Under the pieces are notes generated by a model, which was not told where the DNA came from, did no database searches, and worked only from the letters and a program-made list of their open reading frames with translations. A program made the position numbers and the translations under genes. Source: Limisphaerales bacterium (GTDB lineage Bacteria; Verrucomicrobiota; Verrucomicrobiia; Limisphaerales; UBA11358). Taken from it: a DNA stretch of 7,227 nt. Within the stretch, counting starts at the first letter, position 1. Each line of letters begins with the position of its first letter. Positions 1-5,333 of the stretch are shown here, in pieces. Where the stretch lies: positions 1 through 7,227 of the forward strand of contig DMQW01000405.1 of assembly GCA_003455565.1 (NCBI GenBank), given 5' to 3'.

Positions 1-279
1 TACCCATGTTACGCTTTTGAAGTGGAACATAGCACGAAAGTCAAAGATGGTTTGCTCCGATTATTGAAAATTCCAGAGCGATTTCACACCGAATTATACA
101 TTGTCGGACCTGGCGAAGAAGAAGCCGGTTTATTCAGACGTTATTTGCAGGACTCACCATTTCGACAGCACGCAAACCGTTTTCATTTCTTTCAATACTC
201 GGATGTAAATAATTTTTACGAAAGCGGTGTTAGTTTTGACCGGCACGTTAAACATTGGAAAATTCAAGTTTCGGCGTAG
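1..279 (+). CDS. C-terminal part of a nuclease-like protein (5' end outside window)
   Basis: The reading frame is open from base 1 (beginning YPCYAFEVEHS) to a TAG at 277-279, so the gene very probably begins outside the window; the GTG at 22 is probably an internal valine. The FEVEHS-x-x-VKDGLLRLL stretch followed by a hydrophobic strand (LYIVGP) and a later FxFFxYSDV strand resembles the C-terminal half of PD-(D/E)XK-superfamily proteins found in restriction-like or HTH-nuclease proteins, where an acidic strand motif is followed by a helix and an 'IV-P' strand. This is pattern recognition only; the catalytic core is not fully visible. Base composition is clearly more AT-rich than in the following moeB gene, suggesting accessory or transferred DNA. 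The downstream gene is on the same strand but about 250 bp away, so co-transcription is not evident. Confidence 0.5.
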   Translation, partial: YPCYAFEVEHSTKVKDGLLRLLKIPERFHTELYIVGPGEEEAGLFRRYLQDSPFRQHANRFHFFQYSDVNNFYESGVSFDRHVKHWKIQVSA

Positions 280-526
280 GTTTGAATTGAACTGTTATGG
301 AGTCGCTTCCGATTTCATATCCTGAAACGCCAGAATTGCCTCCGAGGTTTTGACAATGTTGCATAATAATTTCTTTCCAGAATTTTTGGTTAATTTTTTC
401 AGCCTAATGGCATTAAAATTGATACTCCTCGTCTTTTAATTTGTCTAGTAGAATTAGATTTCATTCGGTTGGAATTGCCCGACTTGATTTCTTTCACCGC
501 TGCACTACTATACTTTCCCTTTGATT
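280..526. other. AT-rich intergenic gap
   Basis: No convincing gene, tRNA or repeat was found between the nuclease-like C-terminus and moeB. The DNA is AT-rich. A small open frame on the - strand that starts inside moeB (494-841) is an antisense shadow. The only possible signal is a weak promoter close to the moeB start. Confidence 0.5.
484..514 (+). promoter_or_regulatory. possible promoter for moeB, near-leaderless
   Basis: TTGATT at 484-489 and TATACT at 509-514 resemble -35 and -10 boxes, but the 19-bp spacer is longer than ideal. Transcription would start about 521-522, only a few bases before the ATG at 527. No Shine-Dalgarno sequence precedes that ATG, which would fit a near-leaderless transcript. 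Weak evidence. Confidence 0.25.
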
Positions 527-1672
527 ATGGAATTGAACAATGACGAAATTCGCCGTTACTCGCGGCACCTGATTCTGCCCGAAGTCGGTCTGGCTGGCCA
601 AAAGAAAATCAAGGCCGCCAGCGTGCTGTGCATCGGCGCGGGCGGCCTCGGCTCGCCCATCGCCATGTATCTCGCCGCTGCCGGTCTCGGCAAGATCGGC
701 ATCGTGGATTTCGACACGGTGGATTATTCCAACTTGCAGCGGCAGATTCTCCACACGGACGCGGACGTGGGCCGTTCCAAGGCCGAGTCGGCGAAGGAAA
801 CCATTCACGGCATCAATCCGAATTGCGAAGTCGTCATCCACAACACGCGCATCACGAGCGAAAACGCGCTCGACCTCATCCGGCCTTACGACATCGTCGT
901 GGACGGCACGGATAATTTCCCGACGCGCTATCTTACGAACGACGCGTGCGTCCTACTCAAAAAGCCGAATGTCTATGGCTCGATTTTTCGTTTCGAGGGA
1001 CAGGCGAGCGTGTTCGCGCCTCATCTGGGCGGACCTTGCTACCGCTGTCTCTATCCTGAACCGCCGCCGCCCGGCATGGTGCCAAGCTGCGCGGAAGGCG
1101 GCGTGCTCGGCGTGTTGCCCGGCATCATCGGCTGCATTCAGGCGACGGAAATTTTGAAGCTCGCCATCGGCAAGGGAAATTTACTTGTCGGACGATTGCT
1201 GTTGTTCAACGCGCTCGACATGAAGTTCCGCGAATTGAAATTGCGCCGCGATCCGGCGTGTCCCGTTTGCGGCGATCATCCGACGATCAAGGAATTGATT
1301 GATTACGAAACGTTCTGCGGCATCGTGCCGGAGCCGGAGAATGTTGGAAATCCTGATGAAGTCACCGTGCAGGACATGAAAAAGGCGCTGGATAATCCGG
1401 GCCTCGGCATCAAGGTCGTGGACGTGCGCGAGCCGGACGAATACGAGATCGCGAAAGTCGCGGGCGTGCCGTTGCTGCCGTTGAGCGAATTGCATAGCCG
1501 CTTCACTGAGCTTGACCCAAACACGCAGTATTATCTGCACTGCAAGGCGGGCGTGCGCTCGATGAAGGCACTGGGCTTTTTGCGGCAACAGGGATTCAAA
1601 TACGTCAAGAGCGTCAAAGGCGGCATCACCGCGTGGTCGGATGAAATTGACCGCAATGTGCCAAGGTATTGA
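527..1672 (+). CDS. moeB: MoeB/ThiF-family adenylyltransferase with C-terminal rhodanese domain
   Basis: E1-like enzyme that adenylates the C-terminal glycine of a small sulfur-carrier protein (MoaD, ThiS or similar); the fused rhodanese domain supplies or transfers sulfane sulfur. Acts in the cytoplasm in molybdopterin, thiamin or related sulfur-transfer pathways. Numbered from the ATG at 527 (381 aa): the family N-terminus RYSRHLILPE, ATP-binding GAGGLGS at 37-43, DFDTVDYSNLQRQ at 61-73, DGTDN at 126-130, zinc ligands CYRC (171-174) and CPVC (245-248), and PSCAEGGVLG with Cys188 at the usual catalytic-Cys position. The rhodanese domain (about 278-381) has VVDVREPDEYE and the active-site loop CKAGVRS with Cys339. 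A TTG six bases upstream is in frame, but the ATG fits the family start better. The next gene begins at or just after the stop codon, so the two are an operon. The exact carrier partner cannot be told from the window. Confidence 0.93.
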   Translation: MELNNDEIRRYSRHLILPEVGLAGQKKIKAASVLCIGAGGLGSPIAMYLAAAGLGKIGIVDFDTVDYSNLQRQILHTDADVGRSKAESAKETIHGINPNCEVVIHNTRITSENALDLIRPYDIVVDGTDNFPTRYLTNDACVLLKKPNVYGSIFRFEGQASVFAPHLGGPCYRCLYPEPPPPGMVPSCAEGGVLGVLPGIIGCIQATEILKLAIGKGNLLVGRLLLFNALDMKFRELKLRRDPACPVCGDHPTIKELIDYETFCGIVPEPENVGNPDEVTVQDMKKALDNPGLGIKVVDVREPDEYEIAKVAGVPLLPLSELHSRFTELDPNTQYYLHCKAGVRSMKALGFLRQQGFKYVKSVKGGITAWSDEIDRNVPRY

Positions 1673-1677
1673 AAATT

Positions 1678-2163
1678 GTGACCGAAGATTTACAAAAACG
1701 CATTCAAGCTGCGCTCGCCAATCCGCAAAACATGGGCGAGATGGCGGGAGCGGACTCCATCGGCACGGTCGGCAACGCGGATTGCGGTGAGATGCTGCGG
1801 CTGTGGGTGAAGTTCAAGGAGCAGAACGGCAAGCGGGTCATTGACCGCGCGACGTTCCAATCCTTCGGCTGCGAAACCGCCATCGCCGTGGCCAGCCTCG
1901 CGACGGAATTGATCCGAGGCAAAACCGCCGAGGAAGCACTCGCGCTCAAGACCGAAGAACTCGCCGGCGAACTTGGTCCGTTGCCGCCGATGAAAATCCA
2001 TTGCGCCCAGCTCGTCGAAGGCGCGCTGCGTTCCGCGCTCGAACCGGTGGCGGCGGAAACGAAAAAAGAAATTTCTCCCGCGACAAATCCAAACGCGCCG
2101 ACCTTGCTCGACAGTTTTTCCAAACCGAAGGAAAGCGTGAAGCTGACTTTTCTGGACGAGTAA
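1678..2163 (+). CDS. NifU/IscU-like Fe-S cluster scaffold protein
   Basis: Scaffold on which Fe-S clusters are assembled from iron and cysteine-desulfurase sulfur. The GTG at 1678 (161 aa) is chosen because AAGG lies 11 bp upstream and MTEDLQKRI matches family N-termini; a TTG at 1669, overlapping the moeB stop, is the alternative. The three IscU cysteines are present: Cys36 in NADCGEML, Cys65 in FQSFGCETAIA and Cys109 in PPMKIHCAQL, with Lys106 and His108 as in IscU. The usually conserved Asp of the CGD motif is Glu38 here. After the normal end of the IscU fold (about residue 124) there is a tail of about 37 residues rich in Pro, Lys and acidic residues, without cysteines, so it is not the NifU ferredoxin-like domain. 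Tight coupling to moeB-rhodanese suggests a shared sulfur-trafficking role. No cysteine desulfurase is seen in the window. Confidence 0.85.
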   Translation: MTEDLQKRIQAALANPQNMGEMAGADSIGTVGNADCGEMLRLWVKFKEQNGKRVIDRATFQSFGCETAIAVASLATELIRGKTAEEALALKTEELAGELGPLPPMKIHCAQLVEGALRSALEPVAAETKKEISPATNPNAPTLLDSFSKPKESVKLTFLDE

Positions 2164-2167
2164 ATAA

Positions 2168-2279
2168 GGTAGGGACGCCGCGCTGGGCACGGACTCATTA
2201 CATCCCTGACACTTTAGACTCATGACATGGTTGACACATTTGGGGTTGTGTGGAGGAGTGATAGTGCGCTGTCCCTACC
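2168..2279. repeat. 112-bp repeat element with 9-bp inverted ends, between convergent genes
   Basis: GGTAGGGAC at 2168-2176 is matched by its exact inverse GTCCCTACC at 2271-2279, with GCGCT also close inside each end. The element begins five bases after the scaffold-gene stop and ends one base before the rnc stop, filling the convergent gap. Inside it are two imperfect 20-bp direct repeats. There is no open frame of note. It looks like a small non-autonomous or REP-like element; it could also serve as a transcription barrier for both genes. Copy number in the genome cannot be seen here. Confidence 0.55.
2192..2236 (-). repeat. two 20-bp direct repeats, possible insertion-sequence end remnant
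   Basis: GACTCATTACATCCCTGACA (2192-2211) and GACTCATGACATGGTTGACA (2217-2236) agree at 16 of 20 positions with a period of 25 bp. Read on the - strand, the TGTCA...ATGT...ATGAGTC pattern recalls multiply repeated transposase-binding ends of insertion sequences (for example IS21- or IS481-like). No transposase gene is present, so at most this is an end remnant. Family assignment is tentative. Confidence 0.4.
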
Positions 2280-2280
2280 A

Positions 2281-2973
2281 TCAAGAAGTTTCCCGCAATT
2301 TTTTCAACGCCGCCAGAGCTGCATCGCTCTCGGCGGCTTTTTTGCTTTTGCCGCGGCCGCGCGCCAGTTCCGCGCCGTCGTGCAGCACGGCACATTCAAA
2401 ATCGCGGTCGTGATCGGCGCCGCTCGCGGAAACAAGCTGGTATTCCGGCGCATTCGTCGAGCGCGACTGGAGCAGCTCCTGTAATTCGCCCTTCGGATTT
2501 TCGATGCCGGGCAATCCGCCCAGTTCGCCGAACTTGGCGCTGAATTCGCGCAAAACAAATCCGTGCGCCGCCTCAAAACCGCCGTCCAAAAAAATCGCGC
2601 CGAGCAACGACTCAAACGCATCCGCCAGCGTGGATGCGCGTTCACGGCCACCGGTGTTTTCCTCGCCCCGGCTCAATATCAAATGGGCGCCGAGACCCAG
2701 CGCGCGTCCGTGTTCAGACAACGACTGGCTGTTCACGAGTTTCGCGCGCGACTTGGTGAGCACGCCCTCATCGGCATCGGGAAATTTTTTGTAAAGCTCG
2801 CGTGTGAGGACGACGCCCAGCACCGAGTCGCCGAGAAATTCCAGCCGCTGATTGTGCGGCGTGGGATTGTTCTGCTCATGCGCGATGGACGGGTGCGTGA
2901 GCGCGAGACGGAGCAGGCTTTCGTCGCGGAAGGTGTAACCGAGACGTTGTTGGAGCGCGGCAAGTTCGACCAT
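2281..2973 (-). CDS. rnc: ribonuclease III
   Basis: Double-strand-specific endoribonuclease that processes rRNA precursors and structured mRNAs; cytoplasmic dimer. 230 aa, a normal family length. The signature NQRLEFLGDSVL is at 41-52 with metal ligands Glu45 and Asp49; the second active-site helix LADAFESLLGAIFLDGG (116-132) supplies Asp118 and Glu121. The residue matching E. coli Glu38 is Gln42, a secondary position. The C-terminal dsRNA-binding domain runs from NPKGELQELLQ (159-169) to the KSKKAAESDAALAAL helix (209-223), with the usual GRGKSKK loop. The ATG at 2973 has no clear Shine-Dalgarno. The upstream gene on the same strand ends 110 bp before, and the gap is occupied by a long hairpin whose base lies 13 bases before the start codon, so leader cleavage by RNase III itself is a plausible control. 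The stop codon abuts the inverted-repeat element. Confidence 0.96.
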   Translation of the reverse strand: MVELAALQQRLGYTFRDESLLRLALTHPSIAHEQNNPTPHNQRLEFLGDSVLGVVLTRELYKKFPDADEGVLTKSRAKLVNSQSLSEHGRALGLGAHLILSRGEENTGGRERASTLADAFESLLGAIFLDGGFEAAHGFVLREFSAKFGELGGLPGIENPKGELQELLQSRSTNAPEYQLVSASGADHDRDFECAVLHDGAELARGRGKSKKAAESDAALAALKKLRETS

Positions 2974-2986
2974 GAATTACTTGGGG

Positions 2987-3082
2987 AACATCCAACATCG
3001 AACATCCAACATCGAACATCCAATTTTTCGGCGGCCGGACATTCTTTGTATGTTCGGTGTTGAATGTTCGATGTTCGATGTT
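2987..3082. repeat. 33-bp imperfect hairpin built of 7-bp repeats
   Basis: The left arm (2986-3023) consists of alternating GAACATC and CAACATC heptamers, five full units. The right arm (3050-3082) is its inverse: 2987-3019 and 3050-3082 match at 30 of 33 positions, with a 30-base loop. The hairpin sits between the stop of the two-CxxC gene (3084) and the rnc start (2973), so it would be in the leader of rnc if the two are co-transcribed. In the other frames it produces artefactual peptides such as MFDVGCSMLD. Repeats of this sort are probably dispersed in the genome; that needs the full genome to confirm. Confidence 0.85.
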
Positions 3083-3083
3083 T

Positions 3084-3677
3084 TCACTTTTGAACAATGG
3101 CAGTTTCGTTTTCGGCGACAGAATTTTCCTCCGCGACTAGCCCCGGCGTTTCGTTCGCAACCGGCGGCGGATTCAAACCGTGTTCGAGCAATTGCGCCAC
3201 GTCGCGCTGGACTTCTTCGAGCTGATTGAGGTGCAATGCCGGGTCGGCGATGGTGAAAATGTCGCCGGTCTTCGGCTGCTCGTAAATGAACACGCGCTGG
3301 CCGTCGCGGATGATTTGTTCCTTCACCTTGAGGATGCGTTTGCGTTCGAGCATCACGGCGAGGATATACGCGGCGGGCGCATAACGCGGCTCGTTTTGTT
3401 CAATGAGCTTGCGCAGCACCGTCTCGGCGGTCTCCTTCTGGATGGCGTCCACCACCGGCGGCGGCACTTCAAAAATTCCCTGCCAGTGCGAGATGAAACC
3501 GGCGCGGCGGCGCGCGGCGGCGGCGGACTGTTTCTGCCAGCACGGCTCGCAGACGTCCGAACGTCGCAAGGCCGCCGGCTCGTCGAGCAGCAGCGTGTGA
3601 TACGGCTGTTGGCCGGCAAACGGCTGGCCGCATGCCTCGCAGGCGTGGGCGCGGGACTGGATGTTCCACTCGTTCAT
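3084..3677 (-). CDS. conserved protein of unknown function with two CxxC motifs
   Basis: A 197-aa protein starting at the ATG at 3677. The N-terminus carries CEAC (13-16) and CEPC (43-46), spaced as in a zinc ribbon, with a hydrophobic TLLLDE stretch between them. The middle (about 57-140) is helical in character, including DAIQKETAETVLRKLIEQNE and AAYILAVMLERKRILKVKEQ, followed by a strand-like RVFIYEQPKTGDIFTIADP. The tail after about 175 is low-complexity, rich in Glu, Ala and Val, and probably disordered. I recognise the general type as a conserved zinc-binding hypothetical protein of Verrucomicrobia-like genomes but know no function. It lies directly upstream of rnc on the same strand, separated only by the hairpin. 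Dense Glu/Lys helices could mean protein or nucleic-acid contact, but that is a guess. Confidence 0.8.
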   Translation of the reverse strand: MNEWNIQSRAHACEACGQPFAGQQPYHTLLLDEPAALRRSDVCEPCWQKQSAAAARRRAGFISHWQGIFEVPPPVVDAIQKETAETVLRKLIEQNEPRYAPAAYILAVMLERKRILKVKEQIIRDGQRVFIYEQPKTGDIFTIADPALHLNQLEEVQRDVAQLLEHGLNPPPVANETPGLVAEENSVAENETAIVQK

Positions 3678-3694
3678 GGGCGCGAAGATTTAAC

Positions 3695-3724
3695 CACGAA
3701 TGAACACGGATGAACACGAAGAAA
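3695..3724. repeat. three tandem 10-bp repeats (CACGAATGAA type)
   Basis: CACGAATGAA, CACGGATGAA and CACGAAGAAA follow each other without gaps just upstream of the start of the two-CxxC gene (3677). No coding role is visible. Such short direct repeats look like one half of a dispersed intergenic repeat whose other part is the inverted repeat next to it. Confidence 0.6.
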
Positions 3725-3734
3725 TTTCTGTTTT

Positions 3735-3809
3735 GACGCGAATTCCGCGAATTGTCGCGAATGGAATATCCGTTTTGAAAAATTAGCGTTAATTCGCGCA
3801 ATTCGCGTC
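3735..3809. repeat. 28-bp imperfect inverted repeat
   Basis: GACGCGAATTCCGCGAATTG... at 3735-3762 is inversely repeated at 3782-3809, with 24 of 28 positions matching and a 19-base loop. Each arm itself contains a CGCGAATT direct repeat. It ends one base before the stop codon of the zinc-ribbon gene on the - strand, so in that transcript it would form a stem directly after the coding region, possibly ending or protecting the mRNA. No T-run follows, so it is not a typical intrinsic terminator. Confidence 0.65.
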
Positions 3810-3810
3810 T

Positions 3811-4008
3811 TCACCCGGCGAAATCGAAATCCGAGCAGCTCATGAAATAATGGCAGCGCGGACAACGCAGCTTGCACTTCTCGTTGATCAACTCATGCCC
3901 GCATTGCAGACAAAACCGCCAATGCTCGCCGGAAATGTTTTCGGTGGAAATGGGACAGGCATCCTGACGAAGATTGTCAGAGGAATTTGAATCAGGTTGC
4001 GACTTCAC
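3811..4008 (-). CDS. small zinc-ribbon protein, overlapping hicB
   Basis: A 65-aa protein if it begins at the GTG at 4008 (MKSQPDSN...). The frame extends further upstream, but that part only shadows hicB. Seven cysteines: Cys18, the pair CLQC (33-36), Cys45, the pair CPRC (49-52) and Cys58. Two CxxC knuckles separated by about a dozen residues are the usual signature of a zinc ribbon or rubredoxin-like fold. The start lies 17 bases inside the hicB reading frame, so it may be translationally coupled to hicAB. No function recognised. The start is uncertain; what speaks for the gene is the clustered cysteines and the natural C-terminal half. Confidence 0.6.
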   Translation of the reverse strand: MKSQPDSNSSDNLRQDACPISTENISGEHWRFCLQCGHELINEKCKLRCPRCHYFMSCSDFDFAG

Positions 4009-4207
4009 AATACGACGCTTGTGATTGCGGTTCGGGAACTTCTTCACCGGCCAGACGCAAACCTTCAATGTGAAACTCGATGGCGTCGTGCATTTCCTGT
4101 TCGACTTCCTGGCGCGAACCGCCGGTGGCGACACAACCCGGCAAATCCGGCGAATACGCCGAAAAGCCCGTGTTCGTCTTTTCGATGATGACGAGATAGC
4201 GGCTCAT
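3992..4207 (-). CDS. hicB: HicB-family antitoxin
   Basis: Antitoxin that binds and neutralises HicA. 71 aa with the standard partially degraded RNase-H-like fold: a first strand YLVIIEKTNTGFSAYSPDLPGC (4-25), followed by a helix with EVEQEMHDAIEFHIEGL and the trailing GEEVPEP typical of the family. It is a short form: no ribbon-helix-helix or helix-turn-helix DNA-binding domain follows, so self-repression of the operon would need another mechanism. The ATG at 4207 overlaps the hicA stop in an ATGA arrangement, the usual sign of translational coupling. The 3' end overlaps the start of the small zinc-ribbon gene. Confidence 0.92.
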   Translation of the reverse strand: MSRYLVIIEKTNTGFSAYSPDLPGCVATGGSRQEVEQEMHDAIEFHIEGLRLAGEEVPEPQSQASYCEVAT

Positions 4208-4389
4208 TTCAGTCCTGACTGTTTCAGGATACTGTTTTTTGTGCCGGGCGCAAGGTCGTCGTTGGGCTTTCCGGCAATCGTCACCAGCCCGCGCTTTTGC
4301 GGATGCTTGTATTGGCGATGGCTCCCGCGCGTGCGGTCAAGATACCAGCCGTCGTCTTCAATGACTTTGATAGCTTCGCGAACTTTCAT
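4204..4389 (-). CDS. hicA: HicA-family mRNA interferase toxin
   Basis: Ribosome-independent mRNA-cleaving toxin of the HicAB type II system. 61 aa from the ATG at 4389; an in-frame TTG two codons upstream is less likely. The dsRBD-like fold is recognisable: KVREAIKVIEDDGWYLDRTRGSHRQYKHP with the catalytic His24 in the GSH motif, then the strand GLVTIAGKPNDDLAPGT and the closing helix. All expected elements are present, so the toxin is probably intact. It comes first in the operon, with hicB overlapping its stop codon. A hairpin-forming inverted repeat lies 30-65 bases upstream. Confidence 0.92.
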   Translation of the reverse strand: MKVREAIKVIEDDGWYLDRTRGSHRQYKHPQKRGLVTIAGKPNDDLAPGTKNSILKQSGLK

Positions 4390-4411
4390 GCTCAAACATT
4401 ATCTGAACCTC

Positions 4412-4453
4412 AAAAATGTTGTGCGACAAACAGGTGTTCGGTCTGCTGTCGCA
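4412..4453 (-). terminator. possible terminator (or operator) between the 235-aa gene and hicA
   Basis: On the - strand, directly after the stop codon of the 235-aa gene, TGCGACA and TGTCGCA form a 7-bp inverted repeat (4447-4453 and 4422-4428) with an additional CAG/CTG pairing inside, followed five bases later by TTTTT (4416-4412). This has the form of a weak intrinsic terminator. The same symmetrical repeat could instead be an operator in the hicA upstream region. Confidence 0.4.
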
Positions 4454-4456
4454 TAA

Positions 4457-5164
4457 TTATCCAAAGAAAAATTGTCCCAATCGCTTTTCGACAAAATTTA
4501 CTCGGCTTCGCGGAATTCTGACCAAGCCAAGTCGTTGAATCGCCTTTTCAATCGTTCGGGAATTCTTTTTACCGAGCTTGCAGTGTTTGACGTTGCAAAG
4601 CCTCAAAAATTTTACAAGTGCTGGAGTGGTAAAACAACAAAGTGGCGGCCATTGTTCTCCATCAACAACAATCCTTTTGCACCATCCTTCAACAATAAAT
4701 CGTTCGGTTTGGTCAACATTGTGAAGCCAGTCGGGGACATTAGTATCTATCTTGCGCTTTTTCTTTGTTGCAAGCGCACGGCCTAAACGAATCAAAAAAC
4801 GATTCAAGTGGGCTTCGGATTGATAAGGACTGTCCGACTCCCAAAGATTTCTGATGTAGGGCAATAATCCCCGGACAGCGAAAACCGAACCGGCAGATTC
4901 AACCTTCATTAAAAACATATGGTCGGCGTCATACGGAATATCGCCAAGCGTGCCACCTCCGTTGTCTTTTCGTTTATAGCCCAAACATTTTACAATCAGC
5001 AATTGTATTGCGTGGTCTTGGCTGTCAAAGCAGGCTTTGGGAATCTTGGGTGGAAAGAAAACTTTCTGTTTGTAGCCGTCAAGTTGACTTTTAAGTTCAG
5101 CATTTTCGTAAAATGATTGAAGCTCCTCCAAAGAAAGATTCGACCACGGCAAAAGTCTTTTCAT
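4457..5164 (-). CDS. unrecognised AT-rich protein of 235 aa
   Basis: Starts at the ATG at 5164 (MKRLLPWSNLSLEELQ); the frame is open to 5194, but the upstream part lies inside the mutL fragment. No signal peptide, transmembrane segment or known motif was recognised. Visible features: an acidic/helical N-terminus (SLEELQSFYENAELKSQ), a GGGTLGDIPYDADHMFLMK stretch in the middle, a basic KKKRKID patch, a CC pair, and a basic C-terminal part (GKKNSRTIEKAIQRLGLVRIPRSR) that could contact nucleic acid. It is more AT-rich than mutL, rnc or moeB, suggesting separate origin. It begins 13 bases after the stop of the outer mutL fragment and reads in the same direction, so it would be the gene downstream of mutL if the two inserted units were absent. 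It could be original neighbour or further cargo. Confidence 0.65.
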   Translation of the reverse strand: MKRLLPWSNLSLEELQSFYENAELKSQLDGYKQKVFFPPKIPKACFDSQDHAIQLLIVKCLGYKRKDNGGGTLGDIPYDADHMFLMKVESAGSVFAVRGLLPYIRNLWESDSPYQSEAHLNRFLIRLGRALATKKKRKIDTNVPDWLHNVDQTERFIVEGWCKRIVVDGEQWPPLCCFTTPALVKFLRLCNVKHCKLGKKNSRTIEKAIQRLGLVRIPRSRVNFVEKRLGQFFFG

Positions 5165-5177
5165 ATTGAAAATATTT

Positions 5178-5306
5178 TCACTGCGTGCGGCCAAATTTCT
5201 TTTCCAGTTCGCGGTAATTCATTTCAATCAGCGTCGGGCGGCCGTGCGGACAGGTGTAGGGCATCGCGCAGCGGCGCAAATCCTCGACGAGATTTTCCAG
5301 TTCCGC
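5178..5306 (-). pseudogene. outer mutL 3'-end fragment (copy C)
   Basis: 129 bases align without gaps to the true mutL end (6604-6732), with 8 differences. Seven are synonymous and the eighth changes the stop from TAA to TGA, so the encoded end, from AELENLVEDL through CPHGRPTLIEMNY to EKKFGRTQ, is identical. An in-frame ATG at 5327 gives a possible 49-aa product (5178-5327) with a seven-residue foreign N-terminus, MKHCENR; it begins six bases after the stop of the preceding gene. The rest of mutL is missing upstream. Whether the 49-aa frame is translated is unknown. Confidence 0.9.
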
Positions 5307-5333
5307 CCGATTTTCGCAATGCTTCATTTCAAT

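Noticed and set aside
1690..2223. - strand open frames opposite the scaffold gene
   Set aside because: The + strand frame carries all IscU cysteines in order; the antisense frames show no family pattern.
2563..3063. + strand open frame (166 aa) opposite rnc
   Set aside because: RNase III on the - strand is unambiguous; the end of this frame is translated heptamer repeat.
2986..3082. Possible CRISPR array
   Set aside because: Units are only 7 bp, directly adjoining and inverted around a single loop; there are no spacers.
2733..3097. Cysteine-rich small peptides such as MFDVGCSMLD on the - strand
   Set aside because: They are translations of the heptamer repeats, not genes.
3180..3713. + strand open frame (177 aa) opposite the two-CxxC gene
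   Set aside because: The - strand product has organised cysteine pairs and natural composition; the + frame runs into repeat DNA and looks like a shadow.
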